A DNA stretch of 64,000 nucleotides, taken from the NCBI RefSeq assembly GCF_001713355.1, contig NZ_CP016448.1, forward strand, positions 2,418,001-2,482,000, given 5' to 3'. Each line of letters opens with the position of its first letter. Within the stretch, counting starts at the first letter, position 1. The notes beneath the pieces are model-generated. The model saw nothing but the letters and a program-made list of their open reading frames with translations. It searched no databases and was not told the origin of the DNA. Made by a program: the position numbers and the translations under genes. This DNA is from Methyloversatilis sp. RAC08 (GTDB lineage: Bacteria > Pseudomonadota > Gammaproteobacteria > Burkholderiales > Rhodocyclaceae). Below, one piece after another: positions 46,148 through 53,447 of the stretch.

Positions 46148-47050
46148 ATGAACTGGCGCGTCGCCCTCCTGTTGTCGGCGCTGCTGTGCGGCGCAGCCAG
46201 GCAGGTCGCGGCCAGCGATCAGTGGCGCACTGCGCATCTGCGCGGCGAATGCGAATCGGCCCTGACCGAGGCGCGTGCCGCCGCGGACGCAGGCAGCGCC
46301 GAGGCCCTGCTTCAGCTGTCCGACTGGCATTTTTTCGGCACCTGTCTGGACAAGGACGACATTGCGTCGGCGCGTTTTGCGATGCAGGCGGCGCAGGGCG
46401 GGTTGCCGCGCGCCCAGGCGGTCGTTGGCCAGCTGTACGCCAGCGGGCTGGGCGTCGAGCGCGATGACGCAGAGGCGCGCCGCTGGTATCTGCTGGCGGC
46501 CGACGCCGGCGATGCCGAAGCCATGCTGTTGCTGGCGCGCCACCTCGAAGCCGATACCAGCAATCCGGTTGCGGCCGATGTCGCGCTGGCCTGGGCCAAC
46601 CGTTCGGCGGAAGCCGGCTATGCCCCGGCTTTTGTCCATCTGGCGCAGCTGTACAGCGGCGGCGGCGCGCAGACCGATTACGCAAAGGCGGCGCAGTGGC
46701 TCGACCGGTCCATCGAGTCAGGCTACAAGGACAACGGCGTATGGGTGGCCTATTCATGGGCCTGTCTGAATCTTGGCCGCTACGACGATGTGCTGCGCGC
46801 CGCCGATCAGGTGCCGAAGGAAGCGGCCGAGTACAAGGCGGCGCAGATCAACCGCGCGCACGCGCTGTTGCTGAATGGCCAGATCGGCAATGCGCGCGAG
46901 GTCTATGCCGCCAACCTCACGCTGCGCGGCGAAGACGAGTTCCGTCGCATCCTGCGCGACGATTTCGCCGAACTGCGCCGCTCCGGCCGTGCGCACCCGG
47001 CGATGGCGCGCATCGAGAAGCTCTTCGCCATCGGCGCCGACCCGCAGTGA
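46148..47050 (+). CDS. Exported Sel1-repeat protein
   Basis: 300-aa protein with a signal peptide (MNWRVALLLSALLCGAARQV, cut after AAS) and Sel1-like repeats, e.g. ASARFAMQAAQGGLPRAQAV and AEARRWYLLAADAGDAEAM with the AxxWYxxAAxxG spacing, plus DYAKAAQWLDRSIESGYKD. Such repeats make protein-binding superhelices, often in the periplasm. The gene starts 1 base after the uvrD stop and its own stop overlaps the next start (GTGA), suggesting one transcript. Partner unknown. Confidence 0.87.
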   Translation: MNWRVALLLSALLCGAARQVAASDQWRTAHLRGECESALTEARAAADAGSAEALLQLSDWHFFGTCLDKDDIASARFAMQAAQGGLPRAQAVVGQLYASGLGVERDDAEARRWYLLAADAGDAEAMLLLARHLEADTSNPVAADVALAWANRSAEAGYAPAFVHLAQLYSGGGAQTDYAKAAQWLDRSIESGYKDNGVWVAYSWACLNLGRYDDVLRAADQVPKEAAEYKAAQINRAHALLLNGQIGNAREVYAANLTLRGEDEFRRILRDDFAELRRSGRAHPAMARIEKLFAIGADPQ

Positions 47051-47646
47051 GCCGCCAGGCGGTGCATCGGGATCGCTATCGTCGCTACGCTGAACTCGCC
47101 GCCGAACAGGTCGAGGGGCGCGACTATCGCGTCACCGTGCTGTACCGAGGCAGCGGTATCGCGGTGATCGCACCGCACGGTGGGCGCATCGAACGCGGTA
47201 CATCCGACGTGGCGCGGGCAATTGCCGGCGAGGCGTTCGATCTTTATCTGTTCGAAGGCTGCCTGCCGTCACTCAATTTCGAAACCCTGCATCTGACCAG
47301 CCGGCATTTTGACGAGCCGCGTGCGCTGGCGCTGATCGACGGCTGCCACACGGTGCTGGCGGTACATGGCGTTGCCGATACCGGTGAGCGGGCGCTGCTC
47401 GGCGGACGCGACAGCCACCTGGCCTGCGCGATCGCCGATCGGCTGTTCGTGCGCGGCGTACGTGCCCAGGTGTCGGGTCACCGGTATCCCGGCCGCGATG
47501 CCGCGAATGTCTGCAACCGCGGCGCGAGCGGGCAGGGGGTGCAGCTGGAATTGAGCGACCGCCTGCGCGGCGGGCCACTGGAAGCGGCGGTGGTCGAGGC
47601 GGTACGGCTGGCGCTTGCTGACAGGCTGAGCGCCAACGAAGCCTAG
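47047..47646 (+). CDS. Poly-gamma-glutamate hydrolase family protein
   Basis: 199-aa protein resembling the PGA hydrolase family (phage PghP type): VIAPHGGRIERGTSDVARAI with a likely metal His, the LYLFEGCLPS segment, LHLTSRHFDEPRAL and VLAVHGVAD. These zinc enzymes cut poly-gamma-glutamate capsule. No signal peptide is seen. The start is GTG 47047, overlapping the stop of the Sel1 gene; no upstream ATG in this frame lies outside that gene. Poly-gamma-glutamate is not expected in this organism, so the real substrate is open. Confidence 0.8.
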   Translation: MSRQAVHRDRYRRYAELAAEQVEGRDYRVTVLYRGSGIAVIAPHGGRIERGTSDVARAIAGEAFDLYLFEGCLPSLNFETLHLTSRHFDEPRALALIDGCHTVLAVHGVADTGERALLGGRDSHLACAIADRLFVRGVRAQVSGHRYPGRDAANVCNRGASGQGVQLELSDRLRGGPLEAAVVEAVRLALADRLSANEA

Positions 47647-48140
47647 CTGCCGCCGCGCAGTGGCGCCGCCAGGTCTCCGGAGCAATTCAGGTACTGCGCC
47701 GTGACGTCGCGCGGCGCCGGGCCGGTGAACGGAATTTCGATGTCGCCGCCGACCTGCCCGAGCACCAGGGTGCCGCCGAAGAACATGAAATTGCGCATCA
47801 GCGTCGCCCAATCCAGCCGCGCGTCGGCTTCGAAGCCGGGCAGCGTGAGCAGACCTTCGTTGGGTATCAGCAGCACGGCTGGCCTGAACTGGCCGATCTC
47901 GAGCCGGGCCAGCACCGGCAGCGCACCGCCGCCGGGAGGTGGCCGGACTTCCACCCGTGCCGCCACGTCGTCACCGACCCGTTCGCGCAGGATCTGGATG
48001 TCCCAGCCCTGTATCGACACCGCACTGCCGCAGCGGCGGGGCCAGCCGCTGTCCAGACCGACCACCGCGCGATAGCTGCCGGCCGCGCCGGCGGAAGCGG
48101 CACCCAGGCAAAGCAGGAGGAAGAGGAGGCGGCGAAGCAT
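47643..48140 (-). CDS. Hypothetical exported protein
   Basis: 165 aa with a clear signal peptide (MLRRLLFLLLCLGAASAGA, cut after AGA or AAG). The mature part is small and beta-rich, with no motif that I recognise; two Cys (about 37 and 153) could form a disulfide linking its ends. Its stop overlaps the convergent hydrolase stop by 4 bases. Good coding character: it is the longest clean frame with a signal peptide and low-repetition composition. The 109 bases upstream, before parA's end, hold nothing evident. Confidence 0.65.
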   Translation of the reverse strand: MLRRLLFLLLCLGAASAGAAGSYRAVVGLDSGWPRRCGSAVSIQGWDIQILRERVGDDVAARVEVRPPPGGGALPVLARLEIGQFRPAVLLIPNEGLLTLPGFEADARLDWATLMRNFMFFGGTLVLGQVGGDIEIPFTGPAPRDVTAQYLNCSGDLAAPLRGGS

Positions 48141-48249
48141 GGCCCTTCAGACAGGGTGAAGCGGCTGCGAGTTCGACCGCTCGGTCACCGCTGCCACCGC
48201 CCTCGTAGCCGCTGCGGCGCATCGAACGCGATCATCGCGACCACGGCGA

Positions 48250-49017
48250 TCAGTGGCTTTCGAGCAGCTCGTACAGCGCCACGAATTCCTGGGTGACCTT
48301 GTGGCTGGGGGCGAAATGGATCAGCGGCTGCGCCGCTTCGTGCGATTCCTTCACCTTGACCGATGACGACAGCGCGGCTTCGAGCACCGGCAGGCCTTCG
48401 TCGCGCAATTCCTGCACCACGCGCACCGGCAGGCTGGAGCGCGCCTGGAACTGGTTCACCACGATGCCTTCGAGTTTCAGCCCTTCGTTGTGGTCGCCGC
48501 GGATTTCCTCGATGTTTTCGATCAGCGTGTACAGCGCCTTGCGCGAGAAATCGTCGCAATCGAACGGGATCAGCACCGATTCGGCGGCGATCAGCGCACA
48601 GCGCGAGTAGAAGTTGAGCGCCGGCGGCGTATCGATGTAGATGTTGTCGAAGTCGTCCAGCGCTTCGAGCGCCTCGCGCAGCTTGTAGATCTTGTACCGC
48701 GATTCCAGCTTGTTTTCGAGTTCGGCCAGCTGCGGGCTGGCGGTCATGACCGACAGGCCCGGGTGGCCGGTGTCGCTGATGAATTCGGCCGTGTCGCGTG
48801 GCGTGAGCTTGAAATTGAGGATCTGGTCGAAGAAGTCGGCCGCGCCGAGTTCCACCTTGTCGGCGGCGTCTCCGAGCAGGTAATGGCTGGAGTTGCACTG
48901 CGTGTCGAGATCGATCACCAGCGTGCGTTGGCCGCGCGCGGCACTGATGGCGGCCAGATTGCAGGTGATCGTGGACTTGCCGACGCCACCCTTCTGGTTG
49001 AACACGACACGACGCAT
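48250..49017 (-). CDS. ParA-family ATPase (orphan)
   Basis: 255-aa deviant-Walker ATPase: VVFNQKGGVGKSTITCN (Walker A'), LVIDLDTQCNSSHYLLG, DNIYIDTPPALNFYSRC (Walker B) and the end PSHKVTQEFVALYELL. Members bind DNA or membranes and position cargo. There is no parB gene or parS site next to it, and the chromosomal parAB locus is not in this window, so the cargo is unknown. I chose ATG 49017, with CGGAG upstream; the frame is open 45 codons further. It diverges from qor. Confidence 0.9.
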   Translation of the reverse strand: MRRVVFNQKGGVGKSTITCNLAAISAARGQRTLVIDLDTQCNSSHYLLGDAADKVELGAADFFDQILNFKLTPRDTAEFISDTGHPGLSVMTASPQLAELENKLESRYKIYKLREALEALDDFDNIYIDTPPALNFYSRCALIAAESVLIPFDCDDFSRKALYTLIENIEEIRGDHNEGLKLEGIVVNQFQARSSLPVRVVQELRDEGLPVLEAALSSSVKVKESHEAAQPLIHFAPSHKVTQEFVALYELLESH

Positions 49018-49102
49018 GACGGACTCCGGTGGATTCGATCCTGCATTCTGCCAAAACCGACGGTGCAGTGCACCATGAACTTGGCCGGTAGAATCCGGGC
49101 TC

Positions 49103-49129
49103 ATGTTCCGGAACCTGCCCTCCCGATGA
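49103..49129 (+). CDS. Possible 8-codon leader ORF coupled to qor
   Basis: MFRNLPSR followed by TGA, whose stop overlaps the qor start as ATGA. TAGAAT (49089-49094) ends 8 bases before its ATG, so the mRNA would start at about the A of this small ORF. qor itself has no Shine-Dalgarno. The small ORF may be a leaderless entry point that hands ribosomes on to qor. Too short for any sequence-based support. Confidence 0.3.
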   Translation: MFRNLPSR

Positions 49130-50109
49130 CTGATTTCGCTGTACGCATGCACCGTACCGGTGGCCCCGAGGTGTTGCAGTACGAGGCGGTCGAGCCGTGC
49201 GACCCCGCGTCAGGCGAGGCGCGGGTGCGCCAGCACGCCATCGGCGTCAATTTCATCGACATCTACTATCGCTCCGGGCTCTACCCGATGCCGCTGCCCG
49301 GCGGGCTGGGTCTGGAGGCTGCGGGCGTGGTCGAGGCGGTCGGTGCTGGCGTCACCGGCATCGCACCCGGCGACCGCGTGGCCTATGCCGGCGGGCCGCC
49401 CGGTGCCTACGCCTCGGTGCGCAACCTGCCGGCCGACCGTCTGGTGCGGCTGCCCGATGCGATCGATTTCGACACCGCCGCTGCCTTGATGCTCAAGGGG
49501 CTGACTGCTCAGTATCTGCTGCGTCGGACCTGCCGCATCGAACCGGGTGACAGCGTACTGCTGCACGCCGCGGCCGGTGGCGTCGGTCTGATTGCCAGCC
49601 AGTGGGCGCAGGCGCTCGGCGCGACGGTCATCGGCACGGTCAGTACGCTGGCCAAGGCCGAACTGGCCCGTGCCCACGGTTGCGCTCACGTGCTGACCGA
49701 TGTGGCACCGGCCGACCTGCCGGCGCAGGTTCGGGCGCTGACGGGCGGCAAGGGCGTTCGCGTGGTGTATGACGGCATCGGCCGCGACACTTTCATGGCT
49801 TCGCTGGACTGCCTCGCCCCGCTCGGCATGATGGTCAGCTTCGGCAACGCGTCGGGTCCGGTCGCCGCTTTCGAACCGGCCATGCTGGCGCAGAAGGGTT
49901 CGTTGTTCCTGACCCGCCCGACCTTGTTCCATTACGTCGCGCAGCGCGCCGACCTGCTGGCCGCTGCGGACGAATTGTTCGCCCGGGTGGCCGACGGCAC
50001 CGTGCGTGTCGCCATCGGGCAGCGTCATGCGTTGAAGGACTGCGCACGCGCGCATGAAGCGCTCGCTGCACGGCTTACCACCGGTTCCCTTTTGCTCACG
50101 CCGGATTGA
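49126..50109 (+). CDS. NADPH:quinone oxidoreductase (Qor-type MDR protein)
   Basis: 327-aa zinc-free member of the medium-chain dehydrogenase family: MTDFAVRMHRTGGPEVLQYE, NFIDIYYRSGLYP, the GLGLEAAGVVEAVG turn, LLHAAAGGVGLIASQWAQALG (nucleotide-binding fold) and LFHYVAQRADLLAAADELF. It reduces quinones with NADPH, usually by one electron. The QOR1 subgroup is likely. The ATG at 49126 is preferred; upstream open frame is antisense to parA. It diverges from the parA gene. Confidence 0.93.
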   Translation: MTDFAVRMHRTGGPEVLQYEAVEPCDPASGEARVRQHAIGVNFIDIYYRSGLYPMPLPGGLGLEAAGVVEAVGAGVTGIAPGDRVAYAGGPPGAYASVRNLPADRLVRLPDAIDFDTAAALMLKGLTAQYLLRRTCRIEPGDSVLLHAAAGGVGLIASQWAQALGATVIGTVSTLAKAELARAHGCAHVLTDVAPADLPAQVRALTGGKGVRVVYDGIGRDTFMASLDCLAPLGMMVSFGNASGPVAAFEPAMLAQKGSLFLTRPTLFHYVAQRADLLAAADELFARVADGTVRVAIGQRHALKDCARAHEALAARLTTGSLLLTPD

Positions 50110-50189
50110 GGCATGAGGAAGGAGCGGGCGGAACACACTGTGTCCGGCGTGGCACGTCGTTTACCGATTGACCAAGCGGAGCGTTCCCG

Positions 50190-50528
50190 ATGAAGTTTCT
50201 GTTGTCGCTGCTGGCCTGCTGTTGCATGCTTTCATCCGCCATCGCGCAGACGCCTGCCCAGACGGCCTTTCTGAAGGCGGAAACGCGCAGGATCGAAGAT
50301 CAGTTCGTACGTCGCATCGTCGATATCACCCGCCTGCCCGACGCACAGGTGCGTTCGGCGATGCCGGCGGAAGGCCGCATCACCGACCCGGCCGCGCGCG
50401 TGGTCGCGGCCATCGAACAGCAGCGTGGCCAGCCACTGAGTGACGAGCAGAAGCAGGCCATCGCGCAGGCCGACGAGGAACGTCGCAGTGCGCTGGTCGC
50501 GGCGCGTGCGGCAGCAAAGGACAAGTAG
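50190..50528 (+). CDS. Hypothetical small periplasmic protein
   Basis: 112 aa with a signal peptide (MKFLLSLLACCCMLSSAIA, cut before QTP). The mature part is charged and helical (EDQFVRRIVDITRLPDAQV, LSDEQKQAIAQADEERRSAL), rich in Ala, Arg and Glu. Not recognised as a family member; helical periplasmic chaperone-like proteins look similar, but that is only a resemblance. AGCGGAG precedes the ATG. Transcribed alone between qor and the SDR gene. Confidence 0.65.
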   Translation: MKFLLSLLACCCMLSSAIAQTPAQTAFLKAETRRIEDQFVRRIVDITRLPDAQVRSAMPAEGRITDPAARVVAAIEQQRGQPLSDEQKQAIAQADEERRSALVAARAAAKDK

Positions 50529-50642
50529 CCGCGGCGCGCGGGTAGATCGGGCAAAGGCAGCACAAGGCCAGCAACATGGCCGTGACAGGTAACAGCGAAA
50601 TCAAATAGCCATCACAGCAGCGCTGGCCGGGAGAAAAACGAT

Positions 50643-51302
50643 ATGGGATCCAAGGTGTGCGCCATTGTCGGCATGGGAACCGGGGTCGGTGCCGCGGTGG
50701 CGCGGCGCTTCGGCGCCGAAGGCTATTGCGTGGCGATGATTTCGCGCAATGCCGGCAAGCTCGAGCGCTATGAACACGAACTGGCCGCGCGCGGGGTGAC
50801 CGCGCAGGGCTTCGTGGCCGACGCAGGCAGCGACGAATCCATCGTGTGCGCCATCGAAAGCATGCGCCACGCGATGCCGCCGCCCGAGGTGCTGGTGTTC
50901 AACGCCGCGGTGCCGCGCGAAAGCGCGCCCTCGGTGCTCGACCCGGAAGCGCTTGCGGCGGATCTGCGCATCGGCGTGCTGGGCGCGCTGATCGCGGCGC
51001 GCGCCGTGCTGCCGGCGATGCGTGCTGCCGGCCAGGGCAGCATCCTGTTCACCGGCGGCGGACTGGCGATGGAACCGGTCGCCGCGGCTGCCTCGCTGTC
51101 AGTGCAGAAGGCGGCGTTGCGCAATCTGGTGTTCAGCCTGCATCAGGAGCTTTCGCCGGCCGGCGTGCATGCCGCCATCGTCACGATTGCCGGTGTGCTG
51201 CGCGAAGGCAGCCTGCTCGATTCGGCCCGCGTGGCCGACGCGTTCTGGACCCTGCATTCACAGCCCGGCGGCCAGTTCGCGCGGGAAATCGTACTTTCCT
51301 GA
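50643..51302 (+). CDS. SDR-family protein lacking the catalytic tyrosine
   Basis: 219-aa short-chain dehydrogenase fold: a glycine-rich nucleotide loop in altered form (GMGTGVGAAVARRF), the NAA motif (LVFNAAVPRE), and the strand ILFTGGGLAMEP where SDRs have the active-site Ser. The YxxxK motif is expected at SLSVQKAALRN, where Tyr is replaced by Leu while the Lys is kept. It may therefore be a non-catalytic NAD(P) sensor or use an altered mechanism. First gene of the SDR-ParA-FMN reductase-FAH-Kef run. Confidence 0.85.
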   Translation: MGSKVCAIVGMGTGVGAAVARRFGAEGYCVAMISRNAGKLERYEHELAARGVTAQGFVADAGSDESIVCAIESMRHAMPPPEVLVFNAAVPRESAPSVLDPEALAADLRIGVLGALIAARAVLPAMRAAGQGSILFTGGGLAMEPVAAAASLSVQKAALRNLVFSLHQELSPAGVHAAIVTIAGVLREGSLLDSARVADAFWTLHSQPGGQFAREIVLS

Positions 51303-51317
51303 GCGTACTTTCCTGAG
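51290..51317 (+). repeat. 14-bp tandem duplication at the end of the SDR gene
   Basis: CGTACTTTCCTGAG occurs twice in direct tandem (51290-51303 and 51304-51317). The first copy contains the SDR stop codon, and the second extends the gap before the next gene. It looks like a recent slippage or duplication. Confidence 0.85.
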
Positions 51318-51325
51318 GCCGCTGC

Positions 51326-51952
51326 ATGTATAGCGTACTGGTTGCGAACCCCAAGGGCGGTGCCGGCAAGAGCACGCTGGCGACCAACGTCGCGGCGCAT
51401 TACGCCACCCAGGGTGCTCGTGTCATGCTGGGCGACATCGACCGCCAGCAGTCGGCGCGCCACTGGCTGGCCCTGCGATCGCCACTGCTGTCGCCCATTT
51501 CCGGCTGGGACATCGAACCTGACCTGCCGGCCCGCCCGCCGCGCGGTACCACCCATGTGGTCATCGACACACCGGCCGGCCTGCGCGGCAAGCGGCTCGA
51601 AACCATGCTGCGCAGCGTCGACCGCATCCTGGTGCCGGTGCAGCCGTCTATCTTCGATATTCTCGCCACCGGCGAATTCCTGAACGAGCTGGCGCAGCAC
51701 AAGCGCATCAGTTCGGCGCGGGTGCGCATCGGCATCGTCGGCATGCGGGTCGACACGCGCACCCGTGCGGCGCAGGAGCTCGAGCGTTTCTGCGCCGGGC
51801 TCGATCTGCCGGTGCTGGGCTATCTGCGCAATTCCCAGCTGTACGTGCAGACCGCTGCGCACGGCATGAGCATTTTCGACCTGTCGCGCTCGCGCGCGCA
51901 GACCGACCGCGAACAGTGGCAACCCATCATCGACTGGCTGGATTCCCCATGA
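51326..51952 (+). CDS. ParA/MinD-like ATPase (second orphan)
   Basis: 208-aa deviant-Walker ATPase: VANPKGGAGKSTLATNVAAH, GDIDRQQSARHWLALR, THVVIDTPAGLRGK and VDRILVPVQPSIFDILATG. It is only distantly like the ParA at 48250 (different Walker flanks and shorter), and again has no ParB partner. It sits between an SDR and an FMN reductase gene, overlapping the latter's start (ATGA), so it is in the same transcript. Its role in that set is unclear. Confidence 0.88.
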   Translation: MYSVLVANPKGGAGKSTLATNVAAHYATQGARVMLGDIDRQQSARHWLALRSPLLSPISGWDIEPDLPARPPRGTTHVVIDTPAGLRGKRLETMLRSVDRILVPVQPSIFDILATGEFLNELAQHKRISSARVRIGIVGMRVDTRTRAAQELERFCAGLDLPVLGYLRNSQLYVQTAAHGMSIFDLSRSRAQTDREQWQPIIDWLDSP

Positions 51953-52584
51953 ACAACCCGAACAGCAAAAGTCTGGCCGTCGTCCGCAACAGTTCCGACG
52001 AAGAAGGCGTGAAGGCACGCATCCTGTGCTTTGCCGGCAGCACGCGCGAGGCGTCGTTCAACCGCAGACTTGCGCTGGCAGCTGCCCGTGCCGTCGAAGA
52101 GGCCGGCGGTGAAGCCACCTTCATGGACCTGCGCGACCACCCGTTGCCGCTGTACGACGGCGATCTCGAAGCGTCGGCCGGCCTGCCGCTGGGGGTGCGC
52201 CCACTGAAGGAACTGTTCAAGTCGCACCACGGCCTGTTCATCGCGTCGCCCGAGTACAACGGTTCGTTCAGTGCGGTACTCAAAAACACGCTGGACTGGA
52301 TTTCCCGCCCGGCCGGTGACGAAGCCGGCACGGTGCCGTATGCCGGCAAGGTTGCCGCGCTCGCCGCCGCCTCCCCCGGTGCGCTGGGCGGCCTGCGTGG
52401 TCTGGTGCATCTGAGGGCGGTGCTGCAGTCGGTCGGCGCGCTGGTGCTGTCTGAGCAGGTGGCCGTCGGCGGGGCGTCCACGGCCTTCACATCCGAAGGC
52501 CGTCTGGCCGACGAGCGGCTGCAGCAGATGCTGGACCGCACCGCACTGCGTCTGGTCGATGTGGCGGCGCGCCTGCGCCCCTGA
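51949..52584 (+). CDS. NADPH-dependent FMN reductase
   Basis: 211-aa flavodoxin-fold protein: ILCFAGSTREASFNRRLA (FMN phosphate loop), LFIASPEYNGSFSAVLKNTLDW and AALAAASPGALGGLRGLVHL. Such enzymes reduce FMN, quinones or azo compounds with NAD(P)H. It overlaps the ParA stop (ATGA) and precedes, with one gene between, a Kef-type antiporter. In E. coli the Kef antiporters have flavoprotein partners, KefF and KefG, with the same fold, so a functional link is plausible but unproven. Confidence 0.9.
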   Translation: MNNPNSKSLAVVRNSSDEEGVKARILCFAGSTREASFNRRLALAAARAVEEAGGEATFMDLRDHPLPLYDGDLEASAGLPLGVRPLKELFKSHHGLFIASPEYNGSFSAVLKNTLDWISRPAGDEAGTVPYAGKVAALAAASPGALGGLRGLVHLRAVLQSVGALVLSEQVAVGGASTAFTSEGRLADERLQQMLDRTALRLVDVAARLRP

Positions 52585-52625
52585 TTTCTTTCCGCTGATT
52601 TTCTGTCCGACTCCAGGAAGCAACA

Positions 52626-53399
52626 ATGAAATACCTGCGTGTGCGCCATCAGGGCGCCGAACGGCTGGGCCGCATTGCCGGCGACTCTGTTGAACTTCTT
52701 GATGGCGACCTGTTCGGTGCGCCGCGCCCGACCGGCGAAACCGTGCCGCTGGCCGGCGTCGAATGGCTGATGCCCTGCGTGCCGCCGAAGATGATCATCA
52801 TCGTGAACAACTTCCACGCAGCCGTGCAGAAGGCAGGCGGCAGCGTGCCGGCGGAGCCGCTGTTCCTCGTGCGCTCGCCGACTGCGTTGAACTGGCATGG
52901 CCAGCCGATTCCGAAACCGCTGGCCTTCGACGGTCGCGTGTTCTACGAGGGCGAACTGGGCGTGGTCATCGGCAAGGTCGCTCGCAACCTTGACGAGGCG
53001 CAGGCGGCCGACGCCATCTTCGGCTACACCTGCGTCAACGACGTGAGCGCGCTGGAACTGGTGGACAAGGACCCGTCGTTCGCGCAATGGACGCGCGCCA
53101 AGAGCTTCGACGGTTTCGGCTGTTTCGGTCCAGTCATCGAAACCGATGCGCTGCCGGCCGATGCCGAAGTGGTCACCACGGTCGGCGGGCGCGAGCGCCA
53201 GCGCTATCCGGTGTCCGACATGATCATCCCGCCGGTGAAGCTGGTGGCGATGATTTCGCGCGACATGACGCTGCTGCCGGGCGACGTGATCTGCTGCGGC
53301 ACCTCGGTCGGCGTGCTGCCGATGAAGCCGGGCAGCACGGTTGAAGTGACCGTCACCGGGGTCGGCACGCTCAGCAACGTGTTCGCGCCCGCTGACTGA
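52626..53399 (+). CDS. Fumarylacetoacetate hydrolase family protein
   Basis: 257-aa FAH-fold hydrolase/decarboxylase: metal-binding FYEGELGVVIGKVARNL, YTCVNDVSALELV, RAKSFDGFGCFGPVIE and MIISRDMTLLPGDVI-like ending (MISRDMTLLPGDVICCGTS). Families with this short form act on 2-oxo acids such as oxaloacetate, acylpyruvates or homoprotocatechuate products, and the substrate cannot be chosen from sequence. AGGAAG precedes the start. Part of the run with the FMN reductase and Kef antiporter. Confidence 0.9.
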   Translation: MKYLRVRHQGAERLGRIAGDSVELLDGDLFGAPRPTGETVPLAGVEWLMPCVPPKMIIIVNNFHAAVQKAGGSVPAEPLFLVRSPTALNWHGQPIPKPLAFDGRVFYEGELGVVIGKVARNLDEAQAADAIFGYTCVNDVSALELVDKDPSFAQWTRAKSFDGFGCFGPVIETDALPADAEVVTTVGGRERQRYPVSDMIIPPVKLVAMISRDMTLLPGDVICCGTSVGVLPMKPGSTVEVTVTGVGTLSNVFAPAD

Positions 53400-53447
53400 A
53401 CGACCTGCGTCAATACGGCCCGGCTGCGTCTGATGCAGGCTTGACCG

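Noticed and set aside
50150-50166. Sigma-54-like TGGCAC-N5-TTACC upstream of the small periplasmic protein at 50190
   Set aside because: The invariant GC of the -12 box is AC, and no TGTC-N10-GACA box accompanies it.
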